Positions 17,591 to 25,139 of a stretch of 64,000 nucleotides of DNA are shown in pieces. The DNA comes from an uncultured Lachnospiraceae bacterium (GTDB lineage Bacteria > Bacillota > Clostridia > Lachnospirales > Lachnospiraceae), in assembly GCA_910579935.1 (NCBI GenBank), contig CAJTVQ010000020.1:3815-67814 (forward strand), read 5' to 3'. A program made the position numbers and the translations under genes. Under the pieces are notes generated by a model, which saw only the letters and a list, made by a program, of their open reading frames with translations, searched no databases and was not told the origin of the DNA. Every line of letters starts with the position of its first letter. Within the stretch, counting starts at the first letter, position 1.

Positions 17591-17688
17591 TTGACTTAAA
17601 CAAGCGGAAAGTATAATATACATGTAACTGAAAAGTATTATTTTCAGGGCTTATCCGGCATGGCACGGCTTCCGTCCTTTTCCGGATA
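17591..17688 (+). promoter_or_regulatory. mecA promoter and hairpin leader
   Basis: TTGACT (17591-17596) with TAATAT at 17 bp (17614-17619, overlapping TATAAT at 17612) is a good sigma-A promoter. The predicted transcript starts almost at a hairpin, CTGAAAA/TTTTCAG (17628-17634 with 17641-17647), followed by a second long-loop stem TATCCGG/CCGGATA (17652-17658 with 17682-17688). The leader before mecA is about 130 nt, long for a simple gene, and neither hairpin has a T-tract. Confidence 0.55.
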
Positions 17689-17754
17689 CAGCAGGGTTCA
17701 GGTTAGTCACAATATAATGAGGTGGCAGTATCTTAATAGTAAGGATGTGATAAC

Positions 17755-18516
17755 ATGAAAATTGAAAAAGTAAACGACCATCAGATTCGCTGTACGCTTA
17801 CCAGAGAAGATTTAGCCGACCGTGAATTAAAAATCAGTGAACTGGCATATGGAACCGAAAAAGCAAAGAATCTGTTCCGCGATATGATGCAGCAGGCATC
17901 CTTTGAATTCGGATTTGAAGCGGAGGACATTCCTCTGATGATAGAAGCTATCCCTCTTAACTCCGAATGTATCGTTCTTATCATCACAAAGGTAGAGGAT
18001 CCCGACGAACTGGATACCCGATTTTCCAAATTTGCCCCCTCCGTCCATGATTCGGAGGAGGATTTTGATGAAGTGCTGGATAATCTGTCCGAGGGAGCCG
18101 ATGATGTACTGGATCTGTTCCGCAAAATACATGAAGGCAAATTCAGCGAAGCTTTGGAAAAAGCATCTTCCGATACGACAGAGCAGGAACCTCAGGTTCA
18201 GAAGAAGGCGGAAGTCCCTCAGGAACTCACCCGCATCTTCTCTTTTGATTCCATCAACACGGTAACGAGAATTTCCCATGTTTTGGTAACATGTTACGAT
18301 GAAAACAATTCGCTCTATAAAAACGACGCCGCTCACCGGTATCTCCTCGTTATTTCCAAGGGAAAGCATAGTCCGGTGGAATTCAATAAAGTTTGCAATA
18401 TTTTATCCGAATACGGCAAGTCCGAAAAATATGTCACCGCAAGCGAAGCATATTTAGAAGAGCATTTCAGTCCGGTCATTAAAGAAAACGCTCTGCAGGC
18501 ACTGAGCAGAATATAA
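17755..18516 (+). CDS. mecA: Adaptor protein MecA
   Basis: MecA delivers target proteins to the ClpCP protease. The 253-residue protein has the two-domain MecA layout. The N-terminal substrate-binding part opens MKIEKVNDHQIRCTLTREDL and includes FGFEAEDIPLMIEAIPL. An acidic variable linker (SEEDFDEVLDN onward to about residue 155) follows, then a C-terminal ClpC-binding domain beginning RIFSFDSINTVTRIS and ending in YLEEHFSPVIKENAL. In Bacillus MecA controls ComK; no competence gene is visible here. It is monocistronic, with its own promoter and terminator. Confidence 0.93.
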   Translation: MKIEKVNDHQIRCTLTREDLADRELKISELAYGTEKAKNLFRDMMQQASFEFGFEAEDIPLMIEAIPLNSECIVLIITKVEDPDELDTRFSKFAPSVHDSEEDFDEVLDNLSEGADDVLDLFRKIHEGKFSEALEKASSDTTEQEPQVQKKAEVPQELTRIFSFDSINTVTRISHVLVTCYDENNSLYKNDAAHRYLLVISKGKHSPVEFNKVCNILSEYGKSEKYVTASEAYLEEHFSPVIKENALQALSRI

Positions 18517-18541
18517 CGCAGACAAATTATATTTCAGTCAA

Positions 18542-18582
18542 AAAAGACGGTCCGCCGGTTGTCCGGCAGGCCGTTCTTTTTG
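18542..18582. terminator. Bidirectional terminator between mecA and the repeat lipoprotein
   Basis: A GC-rich hairpin (ACGGTCCGCCGG against CCGGCAGGCCGT, loop TTGT) is flanked by AAAAAAG on the left and CTTTTTG on the right. It gives a T-tract in both directions, serving the convergent genes that end at 18516 and 18588. Confidence 0.9.
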
Positions 18583-18587
18583 CTTCC

Positions 18588-21473
18588 TTATTCTGCTTTT
18601 ACCCCATCCGTCTTATAAATAAACCTTACGGAACCGGTCGAACCTTCCGGCAGTTTCGTGAAAGTATTATAACTGCTCCCCGCTTCCTTCACTGCGTCGA
18701 TCCGGTCCAATACCTCCTGTACATTGTCTCCGAACAACTCTGTCAGCTTACTGATGCCCTCATCGTCAAAACGGATCATACCATCCTTCAGTTCTGCCGC
18801 ACCGTCATCCAGCTCCGCCGCACCATCCTTTAACTTAACAACGCCATCCTTTAATTCTACCGCGCCGTCATCCAGTTCTACGGCTCCATCCTGCAGCTCT
18901 GCCGCGCCATCGTCTAATTTCACCGCCCCTTCATCCAGTCTGCCGGCTCCGTCGTCCAATTTCACCGCCCCTTCATCCAGCCTGACCGCACCGTCGTTTA
19001 ATCTGCCGGCTCCTTCATCCAGTTTTTGGGCTCCGGAATCTGCTTCGGCGATTCCTTCCTTCAGGGTATCGGCTCCCGCATTCAGGGTTCCTGCTCCTTC
19101 CGCTAATTTCACCGTTCCTGCTGCCAGTTCCCCGGTTCCTGCTTTCACTGTACCGATACCGGTATCCAGAGCCTGCGCCCCCGCACTGAGTTCCTTCGTA
19201 CCTTCCACCGCCGCTTCTGTTCCCTGCTTCAGGGCATCCGCTCCGGCTGCCAGCGCCGGCACCCCCTGCTGCTCGTCACCCAACGCCTTCAAACCTCCAT
19301 AGATACCGCTTACACCGGCGTTTACTGCCTGCGCTCCCTGATTTAAGTTGCTTACTGCCTGCTTAATATAAGTAATGTACGCTGCCTGCTGTGCCTGATT
19401 TACATCGGCAAACGCTCCCGATGACGCATATCCTTGTGTGATCTGGCCAATCAGCTGTGCCGCTGCATCCGCCTGTGCCTGTGCCGCTGCCACCTGCGCC
19501 TGATATTCCGCCACCTGCTCCGATGCCGCCCGGTATTCCTCCGCCGCCAGCATCACTCTTTCCGCTGAAACACTTTCCACTTCTACATTGGCCATAGCTG
19601 TAATTTCTGCTGCTTCCGCTTCGGAAATCTGGCCGCTGGCAGTTACCATCTGTGCACTCTTGCCTTCCGCGGTCACCTCCACCTGCCTCGTTTCAGAAAC
19701 GGGCTCACAGGCCCTGCTCAATTCTTCCGCCGCTTCTGCCTGTACCGCCTGTGCCGCTTCCAGCCTTGCACGAGCCTCTGCTGCCTGTTCTTCCGCATTC
19801 GCTTTCATGGCCTGCAATGCTGCGATCCGATTGCTGATGTCCGCTTCATAATTCTGAAAATACTGGTTTAACAGCGCATCCAGACCGGCCATACCATCTG
19901 CCAGGGACTGCGCTCCGCCTACCAGACCGGCTGTCTGCCCGTTTCCTTCACAGGCTCCTACCATAGTCTGAATGGCCGTATCCACACCGGTAAGTCCTGC
20001 CTGTATCTGCGCGGCTCCCGCATCCAGCTGCAGGCTGCCTTCTGCCAGCCGAGAGGTTCCCGCCGCCAGTTGTTTGCTTCCTTCCACAAGCTGTGCAGTC
20101 CCTGCATCCAGTTTCTGCGCACCGGTATTCAGTTCCCCGGACTTATCATACAACTCCTGCGTTCCCGCTTTCAGTGTATCGGCTCCGTCCTTCAGTTTAC
20201 CGGTTCCGTCTGCCAGCTGAGAGGTTCCGTCCTTTAGCTCACCCGCTCCGTCCTTTAGCTCTCCGGTTCCGTCTTTCAGTTCACCGGTTCCGCTTTTCAG
20301 TTCTCCGGTTCCGTCCCTCAGTTCTGCCGTCCCGTCTTTTAAAGTCAGGGTACCGTCCAGCAGTTTACGGGTGCCGTCTTTCAATGCCATGCTTCCGTCC
20401 AGCAATTCCACGGTTCCGTCCAGCAATTCTCCCGTTCCGTCCTTCAGCCTCCCGGTTCCGTCTATTAACTCCTCCGAAGCATCCTTAAGTTCCTCCATGG
20501 AGTCTGTCATGCCGCTTATATCGATGGAATCTGTCAGCGCGATCTCCGAAAGCACATCACTCATCGCCATTGTCATCGTCATATTCAGGGAAAAATCCGT
20601 CGCATCCGCAGATACCTCAATGTAATCCGGAATCTCCAGTTCCTCCAGTTCTTCCCTCTTTTCCCTGTCTTCGATTTCTTCCTTTAATTCATCCATTTTC
20701 AGGCTTTCCTTCAGCCCCGGAAACGCCACGCCCACAACCAGGTTGCTGCTGCCTTCGGAAATCAGTTTTGCATTGGTCACTTTAATATTGGAAAAATGCT
20801 CTTCCGGAAGCACCATGCCGGATATCATGGCAAAGGGCACATATACTTCTTCTTTACTGCCGTTAATGTCCACAGTCTCAGTCTGCCGGTTCTCATAGTC
20901 AAAACGGATCGTTACCTTTCCGCTCTTACCCGCCAGCATTTCCGGCTCTATTTTTTCTCCGTCCAGCGTATAGGAAATCTTTACCTCCACCGGAAGTTCT
21001 TTTTCCGTCGTGCCCTGATAATATATATCCGCTCCGTTGGCATCCCAGGTCAGCGTCCCGTCGCTTCCGACCGTGAATCCCTCATAACCTTTTACGTTCT
21101 GGATATCGTTCAGGTCACTGGCATCTGTCAGTGCATGACTGCCATCCGCATTTTTCACCCAGTCGCTTACGATGATCCGGTTCACCTTTCCGCCCGCATC
21201 CGCCAACACATATACTGTCTCTTCTTTTCCGGCCTCACTGCTGTGGGATGCGCTCACCTGTCCGTTTAATGCCTGTTCCAAGACTTTTTCTTCCGTTTCT
21301 TCCACCATTACCGCTGCATCCGCAGCCTGTGGGGCAGAGCCGCAGCTGATCAGGGAAGCCATCACCGCCGCGCATAGAAGCAGGCTCGTGATCCGTTTTC
21401 CGCTGCCTTTTATCCTGCTGCTTAATTTCTTGTACATCTCTTTATACTTGCCGGTATTCATCATCGAATTCAT
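18588..21473 (-). CDS. Large lipoprotein of seven-residue repeats, partner of an MMPL exporter
   Basis: A 961-residue exported lipoprotein. After a basic start, the hydrophobic stretch SLLLCAAVMASLISC carries a lipobox (LISC), so the mature Cys should be lipid-modified. A beta-rich region of about 310 residues follows. Then come two long blocks built from the heptad x-x-L-x-[DE]-G-[TA] (for example LKDGTGE LLDGT), separated by an Ala/Glu/Gln-rich coiled coil. The ATG at 21473 has a perfect AGGAGG six bases upstream. Such heptad-repeat proteins accompany MMPL/RND transporters or YhgE/Pip-like proteins in Firmicutes. The product probably extends through or along the wall beside the exporter encoded next. 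No enzymatic motif is visible. Confidence 0.8.
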   Translation of the reverse strand: MNSMMNTGKYKEMYKKLSSRIKGSGKRITSLLLCAAVMASLISCGSAPQAADAAVMVEETEEKVLEQALNGQVSASHSSEAGKEETVYVLADAGGKVNRIIVSDWVKNADGSHALTDASDLNDIQNVKGYEGFTVGSDGTLTWDANGADIYYQGTTEKELPVEVKISYTLDGEKIEPEMLAGKSGKVTIRFDYENRQTETVDINGSKEEVYVPFAMISGMVLPEEHFSNIKVTNAKLISEGSSNLVVGVAFPGLKESLKMDELKEEIEDREKREELEELEIPDYIEVSADATDFSLNMTMTMAMSDVLSEIALTDSIDISGMTDSMEELKDASEELIDGTGRLKDGTGELLDGTVELLDGSMALKDGTRKLLDGTLTLKDGTAELRDGTGELKSGTGELKDGTGELKDGAGELKDGTSQLADGTGKLKDGADTLKAGTQELYDKSGELNTGAQKLDAGTAQLVEGSKQLAAGTSRLAEGSLQLDAGAAQIQAGLTGVDTAIQTMVGACEGNGQTAGLVGGAQSLADGMAGLDALLNQYFQNYEADISNRIAALQAMKANAEEQAAEARARLEAAQAVQAEAAEELSRACEPVSETRQVEVTAEGKSAQMVTASGQISEAEAAEITAMANVEVESVSAERVMLAAEEYRAASEQVAEYQAQVAAAQAQADAAAQLIGQITQGYASSGAFADVNQAQQAAYITYIKQAVSNLNQGAQAVNAGVSGIYGGLKALGDEQQGVPALAAGADALKQGTEAAVEGTKELSAGAQALDTGIGTVKAGTGELAAGTVKLAEGAGTLNAGADTLKEGIAEADSGAQKLDEGAGRLNDGAVRLDEGAVKLDDGAGRLDEGAVKLDDGAAELQDGAVELDDGAVELKDGVVKLKDGAAELDDGAAELKDGMIRFDDEGISKLTELFGDNVQEVLDRIDAVKEAGSSYNTFTKLPEGSTGSVRFIYKTDGVKAE
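18776..19230 (-). repeat. Tandem 21-bp repeats, C-terminal block of the lipoprotein gene
   Basis: About twenty in-frame copies of a 21-bp unit encoding heptads such as KLDDGAA, RLDEGAV and ELKDGVV. Neighbouring copies are almost identical at DNA level, which favours copy-number change by slippage or recombination. Confidence 0.8.
20010..20470 (-). repeat. Tandem 21-bp repeats, central block of the lipoprotein gene
   Basis: A second array of about twenty 21-bp units in the same gene, encoding ELKDGTG/ELLDGTV-type heptads. It is separated from the first array by some 780 bp coding for an Ala-rich coiled coil. Consecutive units differ by only a few bases. Confidence 0.8.
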
Positions 21474-21609
21474 AGTAGACCTCCTATTCCAGTTCCGCAT
21501 CCGCCTTTCCAGCGCCTTTATGGCAGAGAAAATTCCGTCTGCTTCGCATCCGTAATTTCCTCTGGGCGCTGTACGGGCTTCTGCTGTTTTTATTCCGGTT
21601 CAGCCGCCA

Positions 21610-23697
21610 TCAGACTGCATGTGCCCTTTTCATTTTTTTCGTTTTTTGACTGAATGTGCTTCTCATGATCACGCCGTCAAAGATCATGAACATGGAAGGC
21701 AGGATGAAAATAACCGCCGCCATGCTGACAAGCGCCCCCCGTGCCATCAGACTGCATAACGAACTGATCATATCAATATTGGAATACAGCCCGACTCCAA
21801 AGGTTGCCGCGAAGAACGTAAGGGCGCTGACCAGAATGGATTTCGCACTGGTCTGGCAGGCGACTGCCACCGCTTCCCTTTTTTCTGTCCCGCCGGTTCT
21901 CTCTCTCCGGTATCTGGTAGTCATCAGGATCGCATAATCAACTGTTGCGCCCAGCTGTATCGTACCGATGACCACCGAAGCAATAAACGGTATGGAAGTC
22001 CCTGTATAATAGGGAAGCCCCATATTGATAAAAATCGCTTCCTCTATCACTGCCACCAGAATCACGGGCAGTGAAACCGAGCGGAACACGCATAAGATAA
22101 TAAGAAAGATAACTCCTATGGAAACCACGCTCACTGTCTGAAAATCCTTATCGGTAATGCGTATCAGATCCCTGGTACAGGGTGCCTCTCCCACCAGCAT
22201 GGATTTCGGATCATAAGATTTGCATATTCTGTCCAATTCATCGCACTGCCGGTTGACCTCATCGGAAGCCACCTTATAACGGGAACCGATGAGCAGAAGC
22301 TGCCAGTTTTCATTCTGCAGAGAACTCTTCAGTTCATCCGGGATCATCTCGTCAGGAAGAGCCGCTCCCTTGACGGAATTCAGACCCAATACCCAGCTCA
22401 CTCCATCGGTCTTTTTTATCTCATCACTCATGTGTTTTATATCTTTTGCGTCCAAATCCACACTGGCAAGCAGCATATGTGTCGCATTCATGTCAAATTC
22501 TTCCTGCAGCTTCTCGTTTGCCATGATGCTCTGCAAATCCTTCGGCAGCGTTTCATCCAGATTGTAATAAACCTGCGCATTTCTATATCCGTACAGCGCC
22601 GGCACCAAAAGAACCGCAAACAGAACTCCGAACAGCCGGAAATGCCTGGTAACAAAGTTACCGATATGGTTCATATCCGGTATCAGGGAGCGGTGCTTTG
22701 TTTTTTCCAGCGCTTTATCCGATACCAAAATCAGGGACGGAAGAATCGTAACACAGGCCAGCACCCCAAACACCACTCCCTTTGCCATAACCACACCCAA
22801 GTCCATCCCAAGCGTGAAGCTCATAAAGCAAAGGGCGATAAAACCGGCTACCGTTGTAATGGAGCTTCCAACTACCGAAGATAATGTCTCGCCGATGGCA
22901 TTTGCCATTGCTTCTTTTTTATCCGCACAATCCTTCTGCTGCTCCTGATAACTGTGCCAGAGAAAAATGGAATAATCCATCGTTACCCCCAGCTGCAGAA
23001 CCGCGCTCAGTGCCTTCGTAATATAAGAAATCTCCCCGAATACAACGTTGCTTCCCAAATTGTATACGATCGCCATTCCAATGCTAATTAAAAAAATAAA
23101 GGATACCAGATAAGAATCCATCGCCAGCGAAAGAACAATACAGGTCAGCAATACCGCAATCCCCACATATACCGGCGCTTCCTTTTCCGAAAGATTTTTC
23201 GTGTCCGTTACCACAGCCGACATTCCGCTCAGGAAACAGTTCCTGTCCGCAATCCGCCTGATTTCTTCTATGGCCTCCATCGTGGCATCCGCCGATGTGG
23301 TCTCATCAAAAATGATGAACATCAGCGTACAATCCCCGCTGTTAAAAGCCTCGTACAAATCATCGGGCAAAAGTTCCATCGGCACCGTAACATCCAAGAA
23401 CGAATCGTACCACAGAACCTTTTCCACATGTTCCACCTGTTCTATTTTTCCCTTCAATGCCGATGCTTCTTTCGGCTGCATCCCCTCCGCCATAAACATG
23501 GAGAAGGCTCCCGTACCGAATTCCTCTACCAGTATATCCTGCCCTGCCATCGTCTCAATGTCTTTCGGCAGATAAGAGAGAATGTCATAATTGACTCTCG
23601 TACCCATATAGCCGAATAGAGAAGGGATGAGCAGCGCAAAACTGACCACCAGAATCGGAATCCTTAATTTTACTACTGCTTTACCAAACTTTTCCAT
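21610..23697 (-). CDS. MMPL-family RND exporter
   Basis: A 695-residue inner-membrane pump with the duplicated RND layout: one N-terminal span, a soluble loop, five to six spans, then the same again. MMPL landmarks are visible in both halves (LQLGVTMDYSIFLWHSYQEQ and IQLGATVDYAILMTTRYRRE), with the polar residues that carry the proton. Substrates of such pumps include lipids, amphiphiles and drugs; none can be deduced. The heptad-repeat lipoprotein gene follows by 136 bp, and a TetR gene diverges upstream, so this is probably a TetR-controlled export unit. Confidence 0.93.
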   Translation of the reverse strand: MEKFGKAVVKLRIPILVVSFALLIPSLFGYMGTRVNYDILSYLPKDIETMAGQDILVEEFGTGAFSMFMAEGMQPKEASALKGKIEQVEHVEKVLWYDSFLDVTVPMELLPDDLYEAFNSGDCTLMFIIFDETTSADATMEAIEEIRRIADRNCFLSGMSAVVTDTKNLSEKEAPVYVGIAVLLTCIVLSLAMDSYLVSFIFLISIGMAIVYNLGSNVVFGEISYITKALSAVLQLGVTMDYSIFLWHSYQEQQKDCADKKEAMANAIGETLSSVVGSSITTVAGFIALCFMSFTLGMDLGVVMAKGVVFGVLACVTILPSLILVSDKALEKTKHRSLIPDMNHIGNFVTRHFRLFGVLFAVLLVPALYGYRNAQVYYNLDETLPKDLQSIMANEKLQEEFDMNATHMLLASVDLDAKDIKHMSDEIKKTDGVSWVLGLNSVKGAALPDEMIPDELKSSLQNENWQLLLIGSRYKVASDEVNRQCDELDRICKSYDPKSMLVGEAPCTRDLIRITDKDFQTVSVVSIGVIFLIILCVFRSVSLPVILVAVIEEAIFINMGLPYYTGTSIPFIASVVIGTIQLGATVDYAILMTTRYRRERTGGTEKREAVAVACQTSAKSILVSALTFFAATFGVGLYSNIDMISSLCSLMARGALVSMAAVIFILPSMFMIFDGVIMRSTFSQKTKKMKRAHAV

Positions 23698-23755
23698 TCA
23701 ATCCTCCTGCTCCTTTCATAATCTTCACAACCTCCTACAGTCTTTTATTACATTA

Positions 23756-23815
23756 TGACTATTGGTCATTTTTGTTGACAATTCTTGTTATATCACAGAA
23801 ATGACCAATGGTCAA
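23756..23815 (-). promoter_or_regulatory. Promoter of the MMPL operon with two TetR-type operators
   Basis: On the minus strand TTGACC (23810-23815), a 17-bp spacer and TATAAC (23787-23792) form the promoter. A perfect palindrome TGACCAATGGTCA (23802-23814) covers the -35. A near-copy TGACTATTGGTCA (23756-23768) lies downstream of the likely start, 46 bp centre to centre. Two similar palindromes flanking one promoter and next to a tetR gene are strong candidates for its operators. Confidence 0.75.
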
Positions 23816-23885
23816 TATTTAAATTGCAAATATTTCTAAAAGATTTATAAATCCGCAGCAGTTCCGCTGCGAATGCCATTTAGTT

Positions 23886-23929
23886 AAGCGTTTTCTCTTT
23901 TCGGCTTTTACGGAAATGAGAAAACGCTT
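23886..23929. promoter_or_regulatory. Perfect 12-bp inverted repeat upstream of tetR
   Basis: AAGCGTTTTCTC (23886-23897) and GAGAAAACGCTT (23918-23929) are exact inverted arms separated by 20 bp. No T-tract follows in either direction. A -10-like TAGAAT (23956-23961) for tetR lies about 27 bp downstream, so the repeat sits over the expected -35 region. It could be an operator or a transcript hairpin. Confidence 0.4.
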
Positions 23930-24005
23930 CTATGGAAAAAAACCGAATTTTATGGTAGAATAAAACCGCAAAGAGAAACACAGAGGCCAATCGCAAGGAG
24001 CCGTC

Positions 24006-24602
24006 ATGGGAAAAATCGATATCAATAAAAAACAGAAGCAGGATGCCCTGCTGAACACCGCCTTTGACCTGTTTATCAGGCAGGGCATCAACAAAACCAC
24101 CATTGCCGAAATCGTCGAACAGGCAGGTGTGGCAAAAGGTACTTTTTATTTATATTTTAAGGACAAATACGACATACGGAACAAACTGATCGCAAAAAAA
24201 GCCAGCCAGATCTTCCGTATCGCCGACGATGCGCTTCATCAGACGGACATCACACCCTTAGAAGACAGGATCATTTTCCTGATCGATAATATCATCGACC
24301 AGTTAAATGCAGACAAGACCCTGCTGAATTTTATTTCCAAAAATCTGAGCTGGGGAATATTCAAGAATGAGCTGCTTTATTCAACAGCTTCCGATATTGA
24401 TTTTTATAATATTTATTCTTCCGTCTTTGAACAGTCGGAACCGAAATATAAAAACCCCGAAGTACTTATATTTATGATCGTGGAACTGGTCAACGCCACC
24501 TGTTTCAGCTGTATTCTTTACGAAGACCCGATTCCGGTTAACGACCTGAAGCCTTACCTCTTTGACTCCGTACGTCAGATCATGAAAAGCCAGGAACTGT
24601 GA
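24006..24602 (+). CDS. TetR-family regulator
   Basis: A 198-residue repressor. The N-terminal DNA-binding domain contains the helix-turn-helix TTIAEIVEQAGVAKGTFYLYF and the following KDKYD, classic TetR. The C-terminal helical ligand domain shows no recognisable pocket. It is divergent from the MMPL exporter gene, with paired palindromes in between, so control of that exporter is the natural reading. A reasonable AAGGAG ribosome site precedes the ATG. Confidence 0.9.
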   Translation: MGKIDINKKQKQDALLNTAFDLFIRQGINKTTIAEIVEQAGVAKGTFYLYFKDKYDIRNKLIAKKASQIFRIADDALHQTDITPLEDRIIFLIDNIIDQLNADKTLLNFISKNLSWGIFKNELLYSTASDIDFYNIYSSVFEQSEPKYKNPEVLIFMIVELVNATCFSCILYEDPIPVNDLKPYLFDSVRQIMKSQEL

Positions 24603-24699
24603 TCCTGCTTTTATAATATACCCGGCGGCAGACGTAAGGGGCGCTGACCGTCATGGCCGCGCCCCTCTGATTCAAACTTCATTTACACAATATTCTACC

Positions 24700-24891
24700 C
24701 TAAACCGCAGCAATCTTCTGCATCAGCTCATCCGCATCAATCCCATGAACCATAGCCGCCTCTTCCAGTGTTTCTCCCTGTGCGGAAGGACATCCCAGAC
24801 AATGCATGCCGATCTCCATAAGTACAGGCGCAATGTTCGGATTTATGCTCAATGCCTCGCCAATCGTTGTGTTCTTAGTAATATCTGCCAT
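24700..24891 (-). CDS. DUF1858 small protein
   Basis: A 63-residue protein (ATG 24891 behind AGGAGG) with the DUF1858 pattern: IGEALSINPNIAPVLMEIGM, then HCLGCPSA with a CxxC pair, and EEAAMVHGID. These small proteins are linked to redox or metal handling in anaerobes and occur alone or fused to hybrid-cluster or disulfide reductase proteins. Its function is unproven. It stands alone between tetR and the divergent pyruvate formate-lyase operon. Confidence 0.85.
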   Translation of the reverse strand: MADITKNTTIGEALSINPNIAPVLMEIGMHCLGCPSAQGETLEEAAMVHGIDADELMQKIAAV

Positions 24892-25020
24892 GATCGTATC
24901 CTCCTTTTGTAAAATAAACATTTATTAGTATAATACTTTCTCCCCTTTCTTTCAACCTATTCCTGTTTCTTTATAAAATTCACAAAGTTTTTACAAAATT
25001 ATTATAAAAAACATACCGAA

Positions 25021-25077
25021 TGTACAGAAAAAAGTACACTCCGTCGCTTGACGTTATAACTACCTTTCACTTATAAT
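25021..25077 (+). promoter_or_regulatory. Promoter of the pfl operon with upstream inverted repeat
   Basis: TTGACG (25048-25053) and TATAAT (25072-25077), 18 bp apart, form a clear promoter about 60 bp before pflB. Just upstream an inverted repeat TGTAC (25021-25025) and GTACA (25034-25038), spaced by 8 bp, is a candidate regulator site. I do not see a Rex-type palindrome. Confidence 0.65.
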
Positions 25078-25139
25078 GGGTATACAGGATTAGTGCTTTA
25101 TTAACCAATCATATTATAATTTATAGGAGGCTTTTCAAA

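Larger units (their letters stand above)
16869..17754. other. 886-bp gene-free interval between GH18 gene and mecA
   Basis: No convincing coding region was found. It holds a TATAAT-like box (16899-16904, minus) for the GH18 gene, a cluster of stems at 17112-17177, AT-rich DNA around 17250-17390, and the mecA promoter and leader at 17591-17688. The 70-codon minus-strand frame at 17454-17666 has no family resemblance and no good start. The minus strand around 16940-17050 reads like a decayed coding piece with in-frame stops, which I could not identify. Confidence 0.6.

Noticed and set aside
17454..17666. A 70-codon minus-strand frame upstream of mecA
   Set aside because: It covers the mecA promoter and has no start site or family resemblance.
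18724..19302. Plus-strand frame rich in Ser and Pro opposite the repeat lipoprotein
   Set aside because: It is the complement of the 21-bp heptad repeats.
18776..20470. Possible CRISPR array from regular repeats
   Set aside because: The units are in-frame 21-bp coding repeats without unique spacers.
24620..24680. GC-rich hairpin AGGGGCGC/GCGCCCCT after tetR as a terminator
   Set aside because: No T-tract on either strand; pairing is plausible but its role is unclear.
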